Shown: piece after piece, positions 16,095 through 23,440 of the stretch
Layout: every line of letters starts with the position of its first letter
Numbering within the stretch: the first letter of the stretch is position 1
Notes under the pieces: model-generated
The model's input: only the letters and a program-made list of their open reading frames with translations
The model's database searches: none
What the model was told of the DNA's origin: nothing
Source of the DNA: Fodinicurvata fenggangensis DSM 21160
GTDB taxonomy: Bacteria > Pseudomonadota > Alphaproteobacteria > Kiloniellales > DSM-21159
NCBI RefSeq assembly: GCF_000686045.1
Contig: NZ_JMLV01000019.1
Location: 1 to 32,328 of the forward strand
DNA: 32,328 nt
Direction of reading: 5' to 3'
Program-made: the position numbers and the translations under genes

Positions 16095-16247
16095 TCATGG
16101 CCCGGCTTTTTCGGGATCATCGGGAATCACGGTGCTCGTTCCGGGAGCCTCCCGTTGCTCGTGAAGGAACAGCATGTGCCGCTCGAACTGGTCGAGGATG
16201 TCGGCGATCAACTGGTCCTGGGTGTAACCATAGATATCATACCCAGG
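16095..16247 (-). pseudogene. 50-codon remnant of a gene 3' end upstream of the betA-like gene
   Basis: Between an in-frame TAG (16248-16250) and the TGA at 16095-16097 lies a protein-like frame including GYTQDQLIADILDQFERHML and FLHEQREAPGTSTVIPDD. It has no plausible start codon near its beginning. Its composition and its position 21 bases upstream of the betA-like start suggest the C-terminal scrap of a once longer gene of the same operon. The parent family is not recognised. Confidence 0.4.
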
Positions 16248-16440
16248 CTAGCCTCTAGGATATGCATTTCGAGACGTTAGTAGTGCATGGCCAGATCTGG
16301 TCGGTGAAATCCTGATCGCGGAAGTCCTCGTTCGCCCTGGATGTGTCCCTCAAGGGAAAACTGCAGATACGACCGCATGATGACGGTGACAGTGAGATGT
16401 GAAAGCTGCAACTGCTCAGTTCCCCGTCACCGCTGGCACC

Positions 16441-16469
16441 TTGACAGTCGGTACGGGCGTCAGTACACA
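16441..16469 (+). promoter_or_regulatory. Probable promoter of tRNA-Val
   Basis: TTGACA (16441-16446) is a perfect -35 box; after 17 bases follows TACACA (16464-16469), a weak -10. The predicted start would lie about 12 bases before the mature tRNA. The rest of 16251-16487 holds no gene that can be supported. Confidence 0.5.
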
Positions 16470-16487
16470 GCCCCATCCTACCTTACA

Positions 16488-16562
16488 GGGCGCGTAGCTC
16501 AGCGGGAGAGCACTGCCTTCACACGGCAGGGGTCGCTGGTTCAATCCCAGCCGCGCCCACCA
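16488..16562 (+). tRNA. tRNA-Val (anticodon CAC)
   Basis: 75 bases including an encoded CCA. The acceptor stem GGGCGCG pairs with CGCGCCC (16552-16558), the discriminator is A, and the D-arm is GCTC/GAGC. The anticodon stem CTGCC/GGCAG encloses loop TTCACAC, giving anticodon CAC, which reads GTG valine codons. The T-arm contains GGTTCAATCC. A run of six T (16563-16568) directly after the CCA may end transcription. Confidence 0.97.
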
Positions 16563-16738
16563 TTTTTTGGCTCTTCCCCATGAACGGGGGATGGGCATTC
16601 ATCAGACCCGGTTGATTACACCATTCCACCCGCAGAGGGCGAGCACCCTCATGCGATAATTCATCTCTAATCAAAAGACTGGGCCTAACAACATTGGGCC
16701 CATGCTACAGACCTATCGGACAGGAGGATGGAGCTGCC

Positions 16739-17209
16739 ATGGACCATCGCAACTTCAAACAGAACCCACTGACCGGTGGCTGCCAATGCGGGAAGGTGCG
16801 CTACCGAATTTCTGCAGGCCTGGAGAGGCCGCACATCTGCCATTGCCGCATGTGCCAGAAAGCCTCCGGCACACCCTTCATGGCATTCGCCGAGGTGGCC
16901 TCCAGCGACTTCGCCTGGACACGCGAAGAACCCTCCTGGTTCAGGTCATCCGAGGCCGTTGAGCGTGGTTTCTGCAGCGCCTGTGGGACACCGCTGCACT
17001 TTCGCTACGTCGGTTCGGACAAGCTCGACATCACCCTCGCCAGCCTGGATGAACCGAACCTTGTCCAGCCCGAAGAGGAAGTCGGCTGTGAAGGCCGCCT
17101 GTCCTGGATCGACTTGATCGGCCAGCTTCCCCGCTCGACGACAGAAGCCACGACGCCACCTGAGGTCCTCAAGACCTATGCCAGCCGACAGCATCCTGAT
17201 CATGAATGA
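16739..17209 (+). CDS. GFA-family zinc protein (CENP-V/GFA domain)
   Basis: 156 residues from ATG 16739, with AGGAGG 11 bases upstream. The zinc ligands of the GFA fold are all seen: C15 and C17 (GGCQCGKV), C34, C36 and C39 (ICHCRMC), and C79 and C82 (FCSACGTPL). The family is named after glutathione-dependent formaldehyde-activating enzyme, but most members are of unknown function and probably bind glutathione adducts or similar thiols. It stands alone between the tRNA and a convergent-gene hairpin (17240-17264). The C-terminus (ATTPPEVLKTYASRQHPDHE) is variable in the family. Confidence 0.88.
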   Translation: MDHRNFKQNPLTGGCQCGKVRYRISAGLERPHICHCRMCQKASGTPFMAFAEVASSDFAWTREEPSWFRSSEAVERGFCSACGTPLHFRYVGSDKLDITLASLDEPNLVQPEEEVGCEGRLSWIDLIGQLPRSTTEATTPPEVLKTYASRQHPDHE

Positions 17210-17239
17210 GAGGAAATAATTTTGATCGATGAACCAGCA

Positions 17240-17270
17240 ACCCCTGCCGTGTGAAGGCAGGGGTCTCTTC
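17240..17270. terminator. Terminator hairpin after the GFA gene
   Basis: ACCCCTGCC (17240-17248) and GGCAGGGGT (17256-17264) form a perfect 9-base stem with loop GTGTGAA, followed by CTCTTC. It lies between convergent genes and may serve both strands. Confidence 0.75.
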
Positions 17271-17308
17271 AGCAACAGCAGGAAGGCTGGTTCAGACCCA
17301 ATTAATGA

Positions 17309-18592
17309 TCACACCTGCCGGCCCAGCAGCGCCTCGTCGAAGGGATAGCGGGAGATCAACTGGGCGCCGGTTTCGGTGATGACCACCTCTTCCTCCAGCT
17401 TCACGCCTTCGGGGCCGTCCACCTCGCCGATGTAGCTCTCGACAGAGACCACCATGCCGGGCTCCAGGATGCCATCGCCCGAGAAGGCGTCGAAATCCGT
17501 GGGGTGAGCGACCAGCGGCGTTTCGCCGTGCAGGCCCACGCCATGGATCACCGAGGGATAGCGGCGGTCGAAGAAGCGCTCGGGAATCGGCCAGGACTTC
17601 TCCGAGAGCTCGCGATAACTAAGGCCCGGGCGCAGCAGGTCGATGTTGTGCTGCACCTGCTCCCAGGCCATCTGGTAGAGGCTCTGCTGATAGCCCGTGG
17701 GCCGCCCCGGGCCGCAGAAGAAGCTGCGCGAGAAGTCCGAGTAATAGCCGTGGCAACCGATGGTGTCGGTGTCCAGCGCCACCAGTTCCCCGGGCCGCAC
17801 CAGGCGCCCGCTGGCCTCGTTGAACCAGGGATTGGTGCGCGGGCCCGAGGACAATAGGCGCGTTTCGATGAACTCGCCACCCTGGGCGATGACGTTGCCG
17901 TACATCGTGGCGAAGAGGTCCGTCTCACTGACGCCGGGGCGGATCGTTTCCTCTACGGCCGCCACCGAAGCCTCGCTGGCGGCCATGCTCTGAGCCAGGC
18001 AGGCGATCTCGTCCCGCGTCTTGATTCGGCGGCAGTGCAGGACATCCTGCTGGCAGTCCTTCACCGGCAGTCCCTCGGCCTCCAGGGCCAGCGCCAGGAT
18101 ATGCGAACAGCGATCCACGCCCACCAGGCCATCGCCGCCGCTGTGCTCACGCACCAGCGCCGCGATTTCCTGGGCGAAGGGCTGGGCCGACTTGCCATCA
18201 CGCTGGTTCACCGAAGACCAGACCACCTTGGAGGTACGCGAGTCGTCGATGGTCTCCAGCCAGGTGGAGACATGTGCGCTGCCCGGATACTCGAAGAGAA
18301 TCACCGGGCCCTCCAGCGGCACGTAGATGTAACGCGTGGAGTTGCGCAGGAAATAGCCGAACATGTTGCGCGAGCCGGTGGCATAACGCTGGTTGTTGGG
18401 ATCGAACAACACCACGGCGGCATAACCCTGCTCGGCCATCATGGCGCGCAGCCGGGCCAATCGCTCCGCGCGCAGGCGCAGGGGATCGAAGGCCGTAGGT
18501 ATGGAATCGCCCAGTTCGGGCGTGGTGCTGGGCACCACCGGGGGGCGGTCCGGCCGGTCGGTGGAAAAGGTCCTGTGGGAAGACTCGTTCAT
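17309..18592 (-). CDS. DddP-like M24-family metalloenzyme lacking the DddP catalytic Asp
   Basis: 427 residues from ATG 18592, 7 bases after the stop of the oxygenase gene, so the two are an operon. An N-terminal creatinase-like domain is followed by the pita-bread M24 domain. From memory, the metal ligands of Ruegeria DddP (D295, D297, D307, H371, E406, E421) correspond with one constant offset of 21 to D274, D276, D286, H350, E385 and E400 here, and Y366 to Y345. The stretch GGEFIETRLLSSGPRTNPWF is also DddP-like, as is the YPFDEALLGR end. However, the residue matching DddP Asp377, held to be the catalytic base for DMSP cleavage, is G356 (HGVGLHGE). It is therefore likely a metal-dependent hydrolase or lyase with another substrate. 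Alternatives are a proline-dipeptidase- or ectoine-hydrolase-like enzyme. Confidence 0.85.
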   Translation of the reverse strand: MNESSHRTFSTDRPDRPPVVPSTTPELGDSIPTAFDPLRLRAERLARLRAMMAEQGYAAVVLFDPNNQRYATGSRNMFGYFLRNSTRYIYVPLEGPVILFEYPGSAHVSTWLETIDDSRTSKVVWSSVNQRDGKSAQPFAQEIAALVREHSGGDGLVGVDRCSHILALALEAEGLPVKDCQQDVLHCRRIKTRDEIACLAQSMAASEASVAAVEETIRPGVSETDLFATMYGNVIAQGGEFIETRLLSSGPRTNPWFNEASGRLVRPGELVALDTDTIGCHGYYSDFSRSFFCGPGRPTGYQQSLYQMAWEQVQHNIDLLRPGLSYRELSEKSWPIPERFFDRRYPSVIHGVGLHGETPLVAHPTDFDAFSGDGILEPGMVVSVESYIGEVDGPEGVKLEEEVVITETGAQLISRYPFDEALLGRQV

Positions 18593-18599
18593 TGGAAAA

Positions 18600-19496
18600 T
18601 CAGTCCTGAAGCTTGTCGCTGCGGGCCGGGCCTTCGCTGGCCTGCTGTTCATGGATCGGCGCGACGCGCCCGAAGATCCGCCGGGTGCGTTCAGCGCGCC
18701 CGATCATGCCGGGTTCGCGCGCATAGCTGAAGATCACCGTATGACGGTCCTGTTCGCCTTCCACCCGGCTGACCCTGTGCAGGGAATAGCGGCCATAAAA
18801 GATCTGCAGGTCGCCCGGACGCAGCTGGAGCGTATGTACCGGAGTGCTGTCGCCCTGCAGGACACGCCCCACCTCCTCGTAATTCTCGCTCTCCGGCGAA
18901 CGGATCTGTGGGCAGTATTCGAACAGGCCGCCGCCCTCGGGCTCCTTGGTCAGCATGGAGACCACGAACTCGTTGGTATCGTAGTGCCAGGGATGCTGGC
19001 AGCCGGGCTTGAGCACATTGATGACCAATCCCCCCAGGGGGTCGGCATACTCATGGAGCTCGTCGATATCCAGCACGCGCGCCAGGAAATCCTTCACGCT
19101 CTCGTCGTGATAAAGACGACGAATTGCCGTTTCAGAGCCGATCAGATCGCCCCCGACGAAACCGTTGGAGCGGTCCATGAAGATGTTGCGCGGATGATCA
19201 GCGGGCAGTGAAGGATCACCATCCGAACTGTAGGGGTTGGTCTGGGTATCATTGATGTGCGCCTGCGGCGCCAACTCGTCGCTTTCCTGGCGGATACGGG
19301 ACAGCAGATCCTCGCGAACGAACCCACGCAGGATGGCACAGCCGCTCTGGGCCAGCTCGCCACGGATACGGCGCAACAGGGACTGTCCCTCCGGGCTATC
19401 CAGGCGGTCGATGGGATAGCTGTCCAGGTCGACGACCGGCACCTCCTGGTGGCTGGCAGCAGGCTGTGGGGATACGGAAGAGTCATTGGCAAGCAT
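18600..19496 (-). CDS. Fe(II)/2-oxoglutarate-dependent oxygenase of HalD/BesD type, hydroxylase-like
   Basis: 298 residues; ATG 19496 has AGGGA 7 bases upstream. The double-stranded beta-helix core carries the iron triad H171, D173 (HPWHYDTNEF) and H240 (YSLHRVSR), with R251 (RHTVIFSYAREP) placed to bind 2-oxoglutarate. The surroundings (PGCQHPWHYDTNEFVVSML, EGGGLFEYCPQ, LRPGDLQIFYGRYSLHRV) resemble the HalD/BesD group, which contains amino-acid halogenases. Halogenases have Gly or Ala in place of the Asp; here Asp is present, so hydroxylation (or oxidative demethylation) is predicted. It is first in an operon with the DddP-like gene and divergent from a LysR gene that probably controls both. 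The substrate is unknown; an amino acid or betaine-like osmolyte would fit the neighbourhood. Confidence 0.88.
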   Translation of the reverse strand: MLANDSSVSPQPAASHQEVPVVDLDSYPIDRLDSPEGQSLLRRIRGELAQSGCAILRGFVREDLLSRIRQESDELAPQAHINDTQTNPYSSDGDPSLPADHPRNIFMDRSNGFVGGDLIGSETAIRRLYHDESVKDFLARVLDIDELHEYADPLGGLVINVLKPGCQHPWHYDTNEFVVSMLTKEPEGGGLFEYCPQIRSPESENYEEVGRVLQGDSTPVHTLQLRPGDLQIFYGRYSLHRVSRVEGEQDRHTVIFSYAREPGMIGRAERTRRIFGRVAPIHEQQASEGPARSDKLQD

Positions 19497-19563
19497 CTTG
19501 ATGTCCCTGCCGGGTTGGCCGGCAGCTCCTCTGCTGAATGGGCCTGAAGATGGCTTGCGGAAA

Positions 19564-19610
19564 AGTATAGGCAGCCCTCATTGATTACAGAAACGATTTG
19601 TTACTATAAG
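19564..19610. promoter_or_regulatory. Face-to-face divergent promoters of the oxygenase operon and LysR gene
   Basis: For the LysR gene, TTGATT (19581-19586) and TATAAG (19605-19610) are 18 bases apart. On the other strand TATACT (19564-19569) is a good -10 for the oxygenase operon, with a weak -35 about 18 bases upstream. The AT-rich stretch between contains T-N11-A type sequences, as expected for LysR binding. The overlap suggests that one regulator-bound site controls both directions. Confidence 0.6.
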
Positions 19611-19657
19611 GTCAATTGGGATTTCTGATCGATCATGAAGCAGGGAACCAACCAGGC

Positions 19658-20557
19658 ATGGATATCGAACTCTTGCGCACCTTCGTCGCCGTCGCGGAAA
19701 GCGGTGGCTTCAGCGCCGCGGCAAAGTCGCTGAACCGCACGCAATCCGCCGTCAGCCTTCAGATCAAGCGCCTGGAGGAGCAACTGAACGACTCCCTGCT
19801 CCAACGCACCAGCCGCTCGGTGGCCCTGACACCCGCGGGGTCTACCTTCCTGCCTTATGCACGACGAATGCTGCGTTTGCAGGAAGAGGCCCAACTTGCC
19901 GTCGGGCAACGCAACAGCAGTGAGACCATCCGCTTCGGAATTACCGACGAACAGGCCCAGGCCTACCTGCCAGATATCCTGGCGCCCTTTACCGAGTCCT
20001 TTCCCGACGTACAAATCGAGATCACCTGCGACCAGAGCACCGAACTGGTGGCAGCTCTCCAGGACGGCCTGCTGGATATGGTGCTCTGCATCCGTCACCG
20101 GGCCACACCCACGGGCATCCCGGTTGCCACCCAGCCCCTGGTCTGGGTCGCTTCGCCCGATCTTCATGTCAATCGCTTAAATCCCCTGCCCCTTGCCCTC
20201 AATCCCGAAGGCTGCGTCTATCGCGCCCAAGCCCTGTCCCTGCTCTCAAAAGCCGGCAAGCGCTGGCGAATCGCCTGGACCAGTCAGAGTCCGACCGGGA
20301 TCAACCTGGCACTGACCGCCGGCCTGGCCGTCTCCATCAAGGCCGACCGTTCCATTCCCGAAGGCTGCATTGCGCTGGAGGACACGGCCGGCTTGCCACC
20401 CCTCAAACCCGCCGTGATCGAACTGCACCGCTCCCCGGCCGGCACTTCGCTGGCGCTGGACACCCTGGCCGACATGATTTCGGACGCCGTGGTTCAGCAT
20501 CATGCCTCCTTTACGGCTGTTCCCGAAAACATGAGAGCAGCGGGCAGCATGGAATGA
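19658..20557 (+). CDS. LysR-family transcriptional regulator
   Basis: 299 residues from ATG 19658; the frame also opens at a TTG (19616), but the conserved start MDIELLRTFVAVAESGGFSA fits 19658. The N-terminal winged helix-turn-helix (SAAAKSLNRTQSAVSLQIKR, about residues 18-37) is canonical. The effector domain (from IRFGITDEQAQAYLPDILAP, about 90) has the two-lobed periplasmic-binding-like fold. Its position divergent from the oxygenase/DddP-like pair, with a shared promoter region, makes that pair its most likely target. The inducer is probably the imported or processed compound. The osmolyte transporter downstream (20761 on) lies on the same strand about 200 bases further and could also be in the regulon. 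Confidence 0.93.
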   Translation: MDIELLRTFVAVAESGGFSAAAKSLNRTQSAVSLQIKRLEEQLNDSLLQRTSRSVALTPAGSTFLPYARRMLRLQEEAQLAVGQRNSSETIRFGITDEQAQAYLPDILAPFTESFPDVQIEITCDQSTELVAALQDGLLDMVLCIRHRATPTGIPVATQPLVWVASPDLHVNRLNPLPLALNPEGCVYRAQALSLLSKAGKRWRIAWTSQSPTGINLALTAGLAVSIKADRSIPEGCIALEDTAGLPPLKPAVIELHRSPAGTSLALDTLADMISDAVVQHHASFTAVPENMRAAGSME

Positions 20558-20624
20558 AGCTGATGGGGACTGCCATTCCTTGTCTTGACGCGAAGGCCAG
20601 ACCAGGTCCTCCGGAAGCAGGTTC

Positions 20625-20755
20625 GCAATAGCTGCTATTGCATTTATAAATAGATATTATATTTCCTTGAACTTTACTTATCAATGGGATAGCGTCTCGG
20701 ATCATTCGACATAACAAAAGCGGCGCATCAGCGCCGTGACTGCAGAACCGGAAGG
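20625..20755 (+). promoter_or_regulatory. AT-rich promoter region and hairpins before the osmolyte transporter
   Basis: GCAATAG/CTATTGC (20625-20631, 20635-20641) forms a tight stem at the edge of an AT-rich island (20640-20690), the likely promoter area and possibly the weak end signal of the LysR gene. CGGCGC/GCGCCG (20721-20726, 20731-20736, loop ATCA) lies 13 bases before the GGAAGG ribosome site. Read leftward it is followed by CTTTTG. No confident -35/-10 pair is assigned. Confidence 0.4.
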
Positions 20756-20760
20756 CTTAC

Positions 20761-21411
20761 TTGGAAGTAATCGAATTTATTATTTCCAATTGGGATTTGC
20801 TGATTGAGCGCACCGTGGAACACACGGTGTTGGTCGCGATCGCCGTGGGCATGGCCATCGTCACCGGTGTGCCCATCGGGATTGCCATTACGCAAAATCG
20901 GCGCGTGGCCGACACGGTGCTCTATATCGCCAGTGTCATCATGACGATCCCCTCGATCGCACTCTTCGGCATCATGATTCCCCTGCTCTCCCCGTTCGGT
21001 CACGGTATCGGCTATGTCCCTGCGATCATCGCGGTCATGCTCTATTCCCAGCTGCCGATCATCCGCAACACCTATACGGCGATCAACAATGTGGATCCCG
21101 CCTTGCGCGAAGCCGCGCGTGGCATGGGCATGACCGGTGTCCAGCGCCTGCGCCGCGTGGAAATCCCCATTGCCGTGCCGGTCATCATCACCGGCGTTCG
21201 CATCGCCGTGGTGATGAATATCGGCATCATGGCCATTGCCGCCTATATCGGGGCGGGCGGTCTGGGCACCTTCATCAGCCGCGGTATCTCGCAAACCGAC
21301 CCGCGCCAGCTGATCACCGGTGCGCTGGCCGTCAGCATCCTGGCGATCATCGCGGACTTCGCCCTGCTCTGGCTGAACAAGAGGCTCAGTCCAGCCGGCC
21401 TGCGTACCTAA
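20761..21411 (+). CDS. Osmolyte ABC transporter permease (OpuC/YehW type)
   Basis: 216 residues. The start is a TTG at 20761 with GGAAGG 5 bases upstream; no ATG or GTG in this frame fits better. Five hydrophobic segments and the family loop RNTYTAINNVDPALREAARG (about 102-121), followed by MGMTGVQRLRRVEIPIA, which contacts the ATPase, are seen. AAYIGAGGLGTFI (about 161-173) is a hallmark of glycine betaine/choline permeases. It is first of four genes in the order permease - ATPase - permease - binding protein, the same as E. coli yehWXYZ (osmU). It likely imports a quaternary ammonium or related osmolyte. Confidence 0.93.
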   Translation: MEVIEFIISNWDLLIERTVEHTVLVAIAVGMAIVTGVPIGIAITQNRRVADTVLYIASVIMTIPSIALFGIMIPLLSPFGHGIGYVPAIIAVMLYSQLPIIRNTYTAINNVDPALREAARGMGMTGVQRLRRVEIPIAVPVIITGVRIAVVMNIGIMAIAAYIGAGGLGTFISRGISQTDPRQLITGALAVSILAIIADFALLWLNKRLSPAGLRT

Positions 21412-21436
21412 AAAGACCCCGGGAGGGATCGTACCT

Positions 21437-22591
21437 GTGATTACACTGGACAAACTGACCAAGGTTTTCGACACACCGAACGGGCCGGTTACCGCTGTCG
21501 ATCATGTCTCCCTGGAGGTGCCGGAAGGCGAAATCTGCGTTCTTCTGGGCCCCTCCGGCTGCGGCAAGACGACAACGCTGAAGATGATCAACCGCATCAT
21601 CTCCAAGTCGTCCGGCAAGATCTTTATCGAGGGTCGGGATACCGATGAGTACCATGAAGTCCAGTTGAGACGGAACATCGGCTACGTCATCCAGCAGATC
21701 GGACTCTTCCCCAACATGACGGTCGAGGAGAATATCTGCGTCGTACCCGACCTTCTGGGCTGGACCCGGGACAAGTCGCGCAAGCGCGCCCGGGAGCTTT
21801 TGGAGATGGTGGCTCTGGACCCGGACAGTTTTCTCAAACGCTATCCCAAGGAACTCTCCGGCGGGCAGCAGCAGCGCATAGGCGTGGCCCGTGCCCTGGC
21901 GGCCGATCCGCCGGTCATGCTGATGGACGAGCCCTTCGGGGCCATCGATCCGATCAATCGTGAGGTCATCCAGGACGAATTCCTGAAGCTCCAGGAAAGC
22001 ATGCGCAAGACGATCCTTTTCGTCAGCCATGATATAGACGAGGCGGTCAAGATGGGCGACCGGATCGCCATCTTCCGCGACGGGCAGCTGATCCAGTCGG
22101 ACACGCCCGACAACGTCCTGGCGCACCCGAAGAATTCCTTCATTGCCGACTTCGTGGGCTCGGATCGTACCCTCAAGCGACTGGGTCTGATCAGGGTGCG
22201 CGATGCCATGGAGCACAACCCTCCCACCGTTCGCGCCGAAAATACAATCGAGGATGCGGTTGCCCTGATGAAGGAGAACGGACACATCTCGATCGTCATG
22301 ATCGGCCCCCAGGGGCGCGCCCGAGGCTGCCTGCGGCTGGCCGAAATCGAGGGCAAGAAGGGCCGGGTCAATGAACACAGGTCCTCGCTGCCCACCACCA
22401 TCGACATCAATGCCGACCTGCGCTCGGCCGTCTCGACCATGTTCGCCCATGACCTGAGCTGGTTGGCCTGTGTGGACAGCGACGGCTTCTACAAGGGGTA
22501 CATCAGCCTGAAGGGAATCACGCACCTGCTGGGCGAGACCTATCGCGACCAGATCGACCCCATTGCAGCCCAGGGGGCAGCGACAAGCTGA
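21437..22591 (+). CDS. Osmolyte ABC transporter ATPase with CBS-like C-terminus (OpuCA/YehX type)
   Basis: 384 residues from a GTG at 21437, with GGGAGGGAT 7 bases upstream. The ABC parts are intact: Walker A GPSGCGKTT (38-46), Q-loop around Q86, signature LSGGQQQR (140-147), Walker B VMLMDEP (160-166) and the H-loop VSHD (196-199). Residues about 252-370 (IRVRDAMEHNPPTVRAENTI and onward) look like a CBS-domain pair, which in OpuA-type transporters senses ionic strength or nucleotides and gates transport. It energises the two permeases around it. The stop overlaps the next start by one base (TGATG), indicating coupled translation. Confidence 0.95.
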   Translation: MITLDKLTKVFDTPNGPVTAVDHVSLEVPEGEICVLLGPSGCGKTTTLKMINRIISKSSGKIFIEGRDTDEYHEVQLRRNIGYVIQQIGLFPNMTVEENICVVPDLLGWTRDKSRKRARELLEMVALDPDSFLKRYPKELSGGQQQRIGVARALAADPPVMLMDEPFGAIDPINREVIQDEFLKLQESMRKTILFVSHDIDEAVKMGDRIAIFRDGQLIQSDTPDNVLAHPKNSFIADFVGSDRTLKRLGLIRVRDAMEHNPPTVRAENTIEDAVALMKENGHISIVMIGPQGRARGCLRLAEIEGKKGRVNEHRSSLPTTIDINADLRSAVSTMFAHDLSWLACVDSDGFYKGYISLKGITHLLGETYRDQIDPIAAQGAATS

Positions 22592-23346
22592 TGGCGAGTG
22601 CGCACACCATAGGCGACAAGACCGGTGCCTGGGTCGGGAAGATCGGACGAAGGCTTCTGCTTCTGTCGGCCTTCGCCCTGGGACTGATCGTTTCGGAAAC
22701 CGGATGGCTGCAGGATATCATCCTTTACTGGCCGGACATCGAATACCTGGCGGGCGAGCACATCACATTGGTGCTCGTTTCCGGCGGCCTGGCCATCCTG
22801 ACCGGTGTCCCGCTTGGTATATGGCTCAGCCGCCCTTCAATGCGGCGCATTTCCGAAACGCTGATGCAAGGGCTGAACATCGGTGCGACGATCCCCACAC
22901 TGGCGGTGCTGGCGCTGTCCATGAGTTTCCTGGGAATCGGCACCCAGCCCTCGATCTTCGGGCTCTGGCTGGTGTCACTGCTGCCGATCGTGCGGAATAC
23001 CTACATCGGCCTGAAGGGCGTCCAGCCGGCCCTGATCGAGGCGGCCCGCGGCGTGGGAATGAGCCCCGGGCGAATTCTCTACAAGGTCGAACTGCCCAAC
23101 GCGCTTTTCGTGATCTTTGCCGGTATTCGTACGGCACTGGCCATCAACGTCGGCACCGTTCCCCTGGCCTTCCTGATCGGCGGGGGCGGACTGGGCGAAC
23201 TGATCTTCACGGGCATTGCCCTCAACGATACCGGAATGATGCTGGCCGGCGCGGTCGCAACCGCGTTCCTGGCCATCGTCGTGGATTTCATCGTGGCCCA
23301 GATTCAATTCTGGGCCATTCCACGCGGCGTAAACCCCTTGCGCTGA
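22591..23346 (+). CDS. Osmolyte ABC transporter permease (OpuC/YehY type)
   Basis: 251 residues; ATG 22591 overlaps the ATPase stop. Has several membrane helices and the loop VRNTYIGLKGVQPALIEAAR (about 131-150), then GVGMSPGRILYKVELPNA, the same pattern as the first permease. FLIGGGGLGELIF corresponds to its AAYIGAGGLGTFI. The two permeases are therefore paralogues that probably form a heterodimer. E. coli YehY is longer at the N-terminus; this one has only the core plus a short extension. It is followed after 94 bases by the binding-protein gene. Confidence 0.93.
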   Translation: MASAHTIGDKTGAWVGKIGRRLLLLSAFALGLIVSETGWLQDIILYWPDIEYLAGEHITLVLVSGGLAILTGVPLGIWLSRPSMRRISETLMQGLNIGATIPTLAVLALSMSFLGIGTQPSIFGLWLVSLLPIVRNTYIGLKGVQPALIEAARGVGMSPGRILYKVELPNALFVIFAGIRTALAINVGTVPLAFLIGGGGLGELIFTGIALNDTGMMLAGAVATAFLAIVVDFIVAQIQFWAIPRGVNPLR

Positions 23347-23440
23347 CCGCCGGCGTACAGAAACGCGGGCGAAAACCAGGCAACCGACCGATCCGGACAA
23401 CAAGGGATCGGCAAAACCATGGAAACAGAGGAGAACAGAG

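Noticed and set aside
14373-16280. 635-codon open frame on the plus strand
   Set aside because: Lies opposite the betA-like gene, whose translation has all GMC motifs. The plus-strand product has no coherent domain; long antisense frames are common in GC-rich coding DNA.
17309-18592. Calling the M24 gene a DMSP lyase (dddP)
   Set aside because: The catalytic Asp position is Gly, so the function cannot be transferred despite strong overall similarity.
18600-19496. Calling the oxygenase a halogenase
   Set aside because: The iron site has HxD with Asp173; halogenases of this group lack that carboxylate to make room for the halide.
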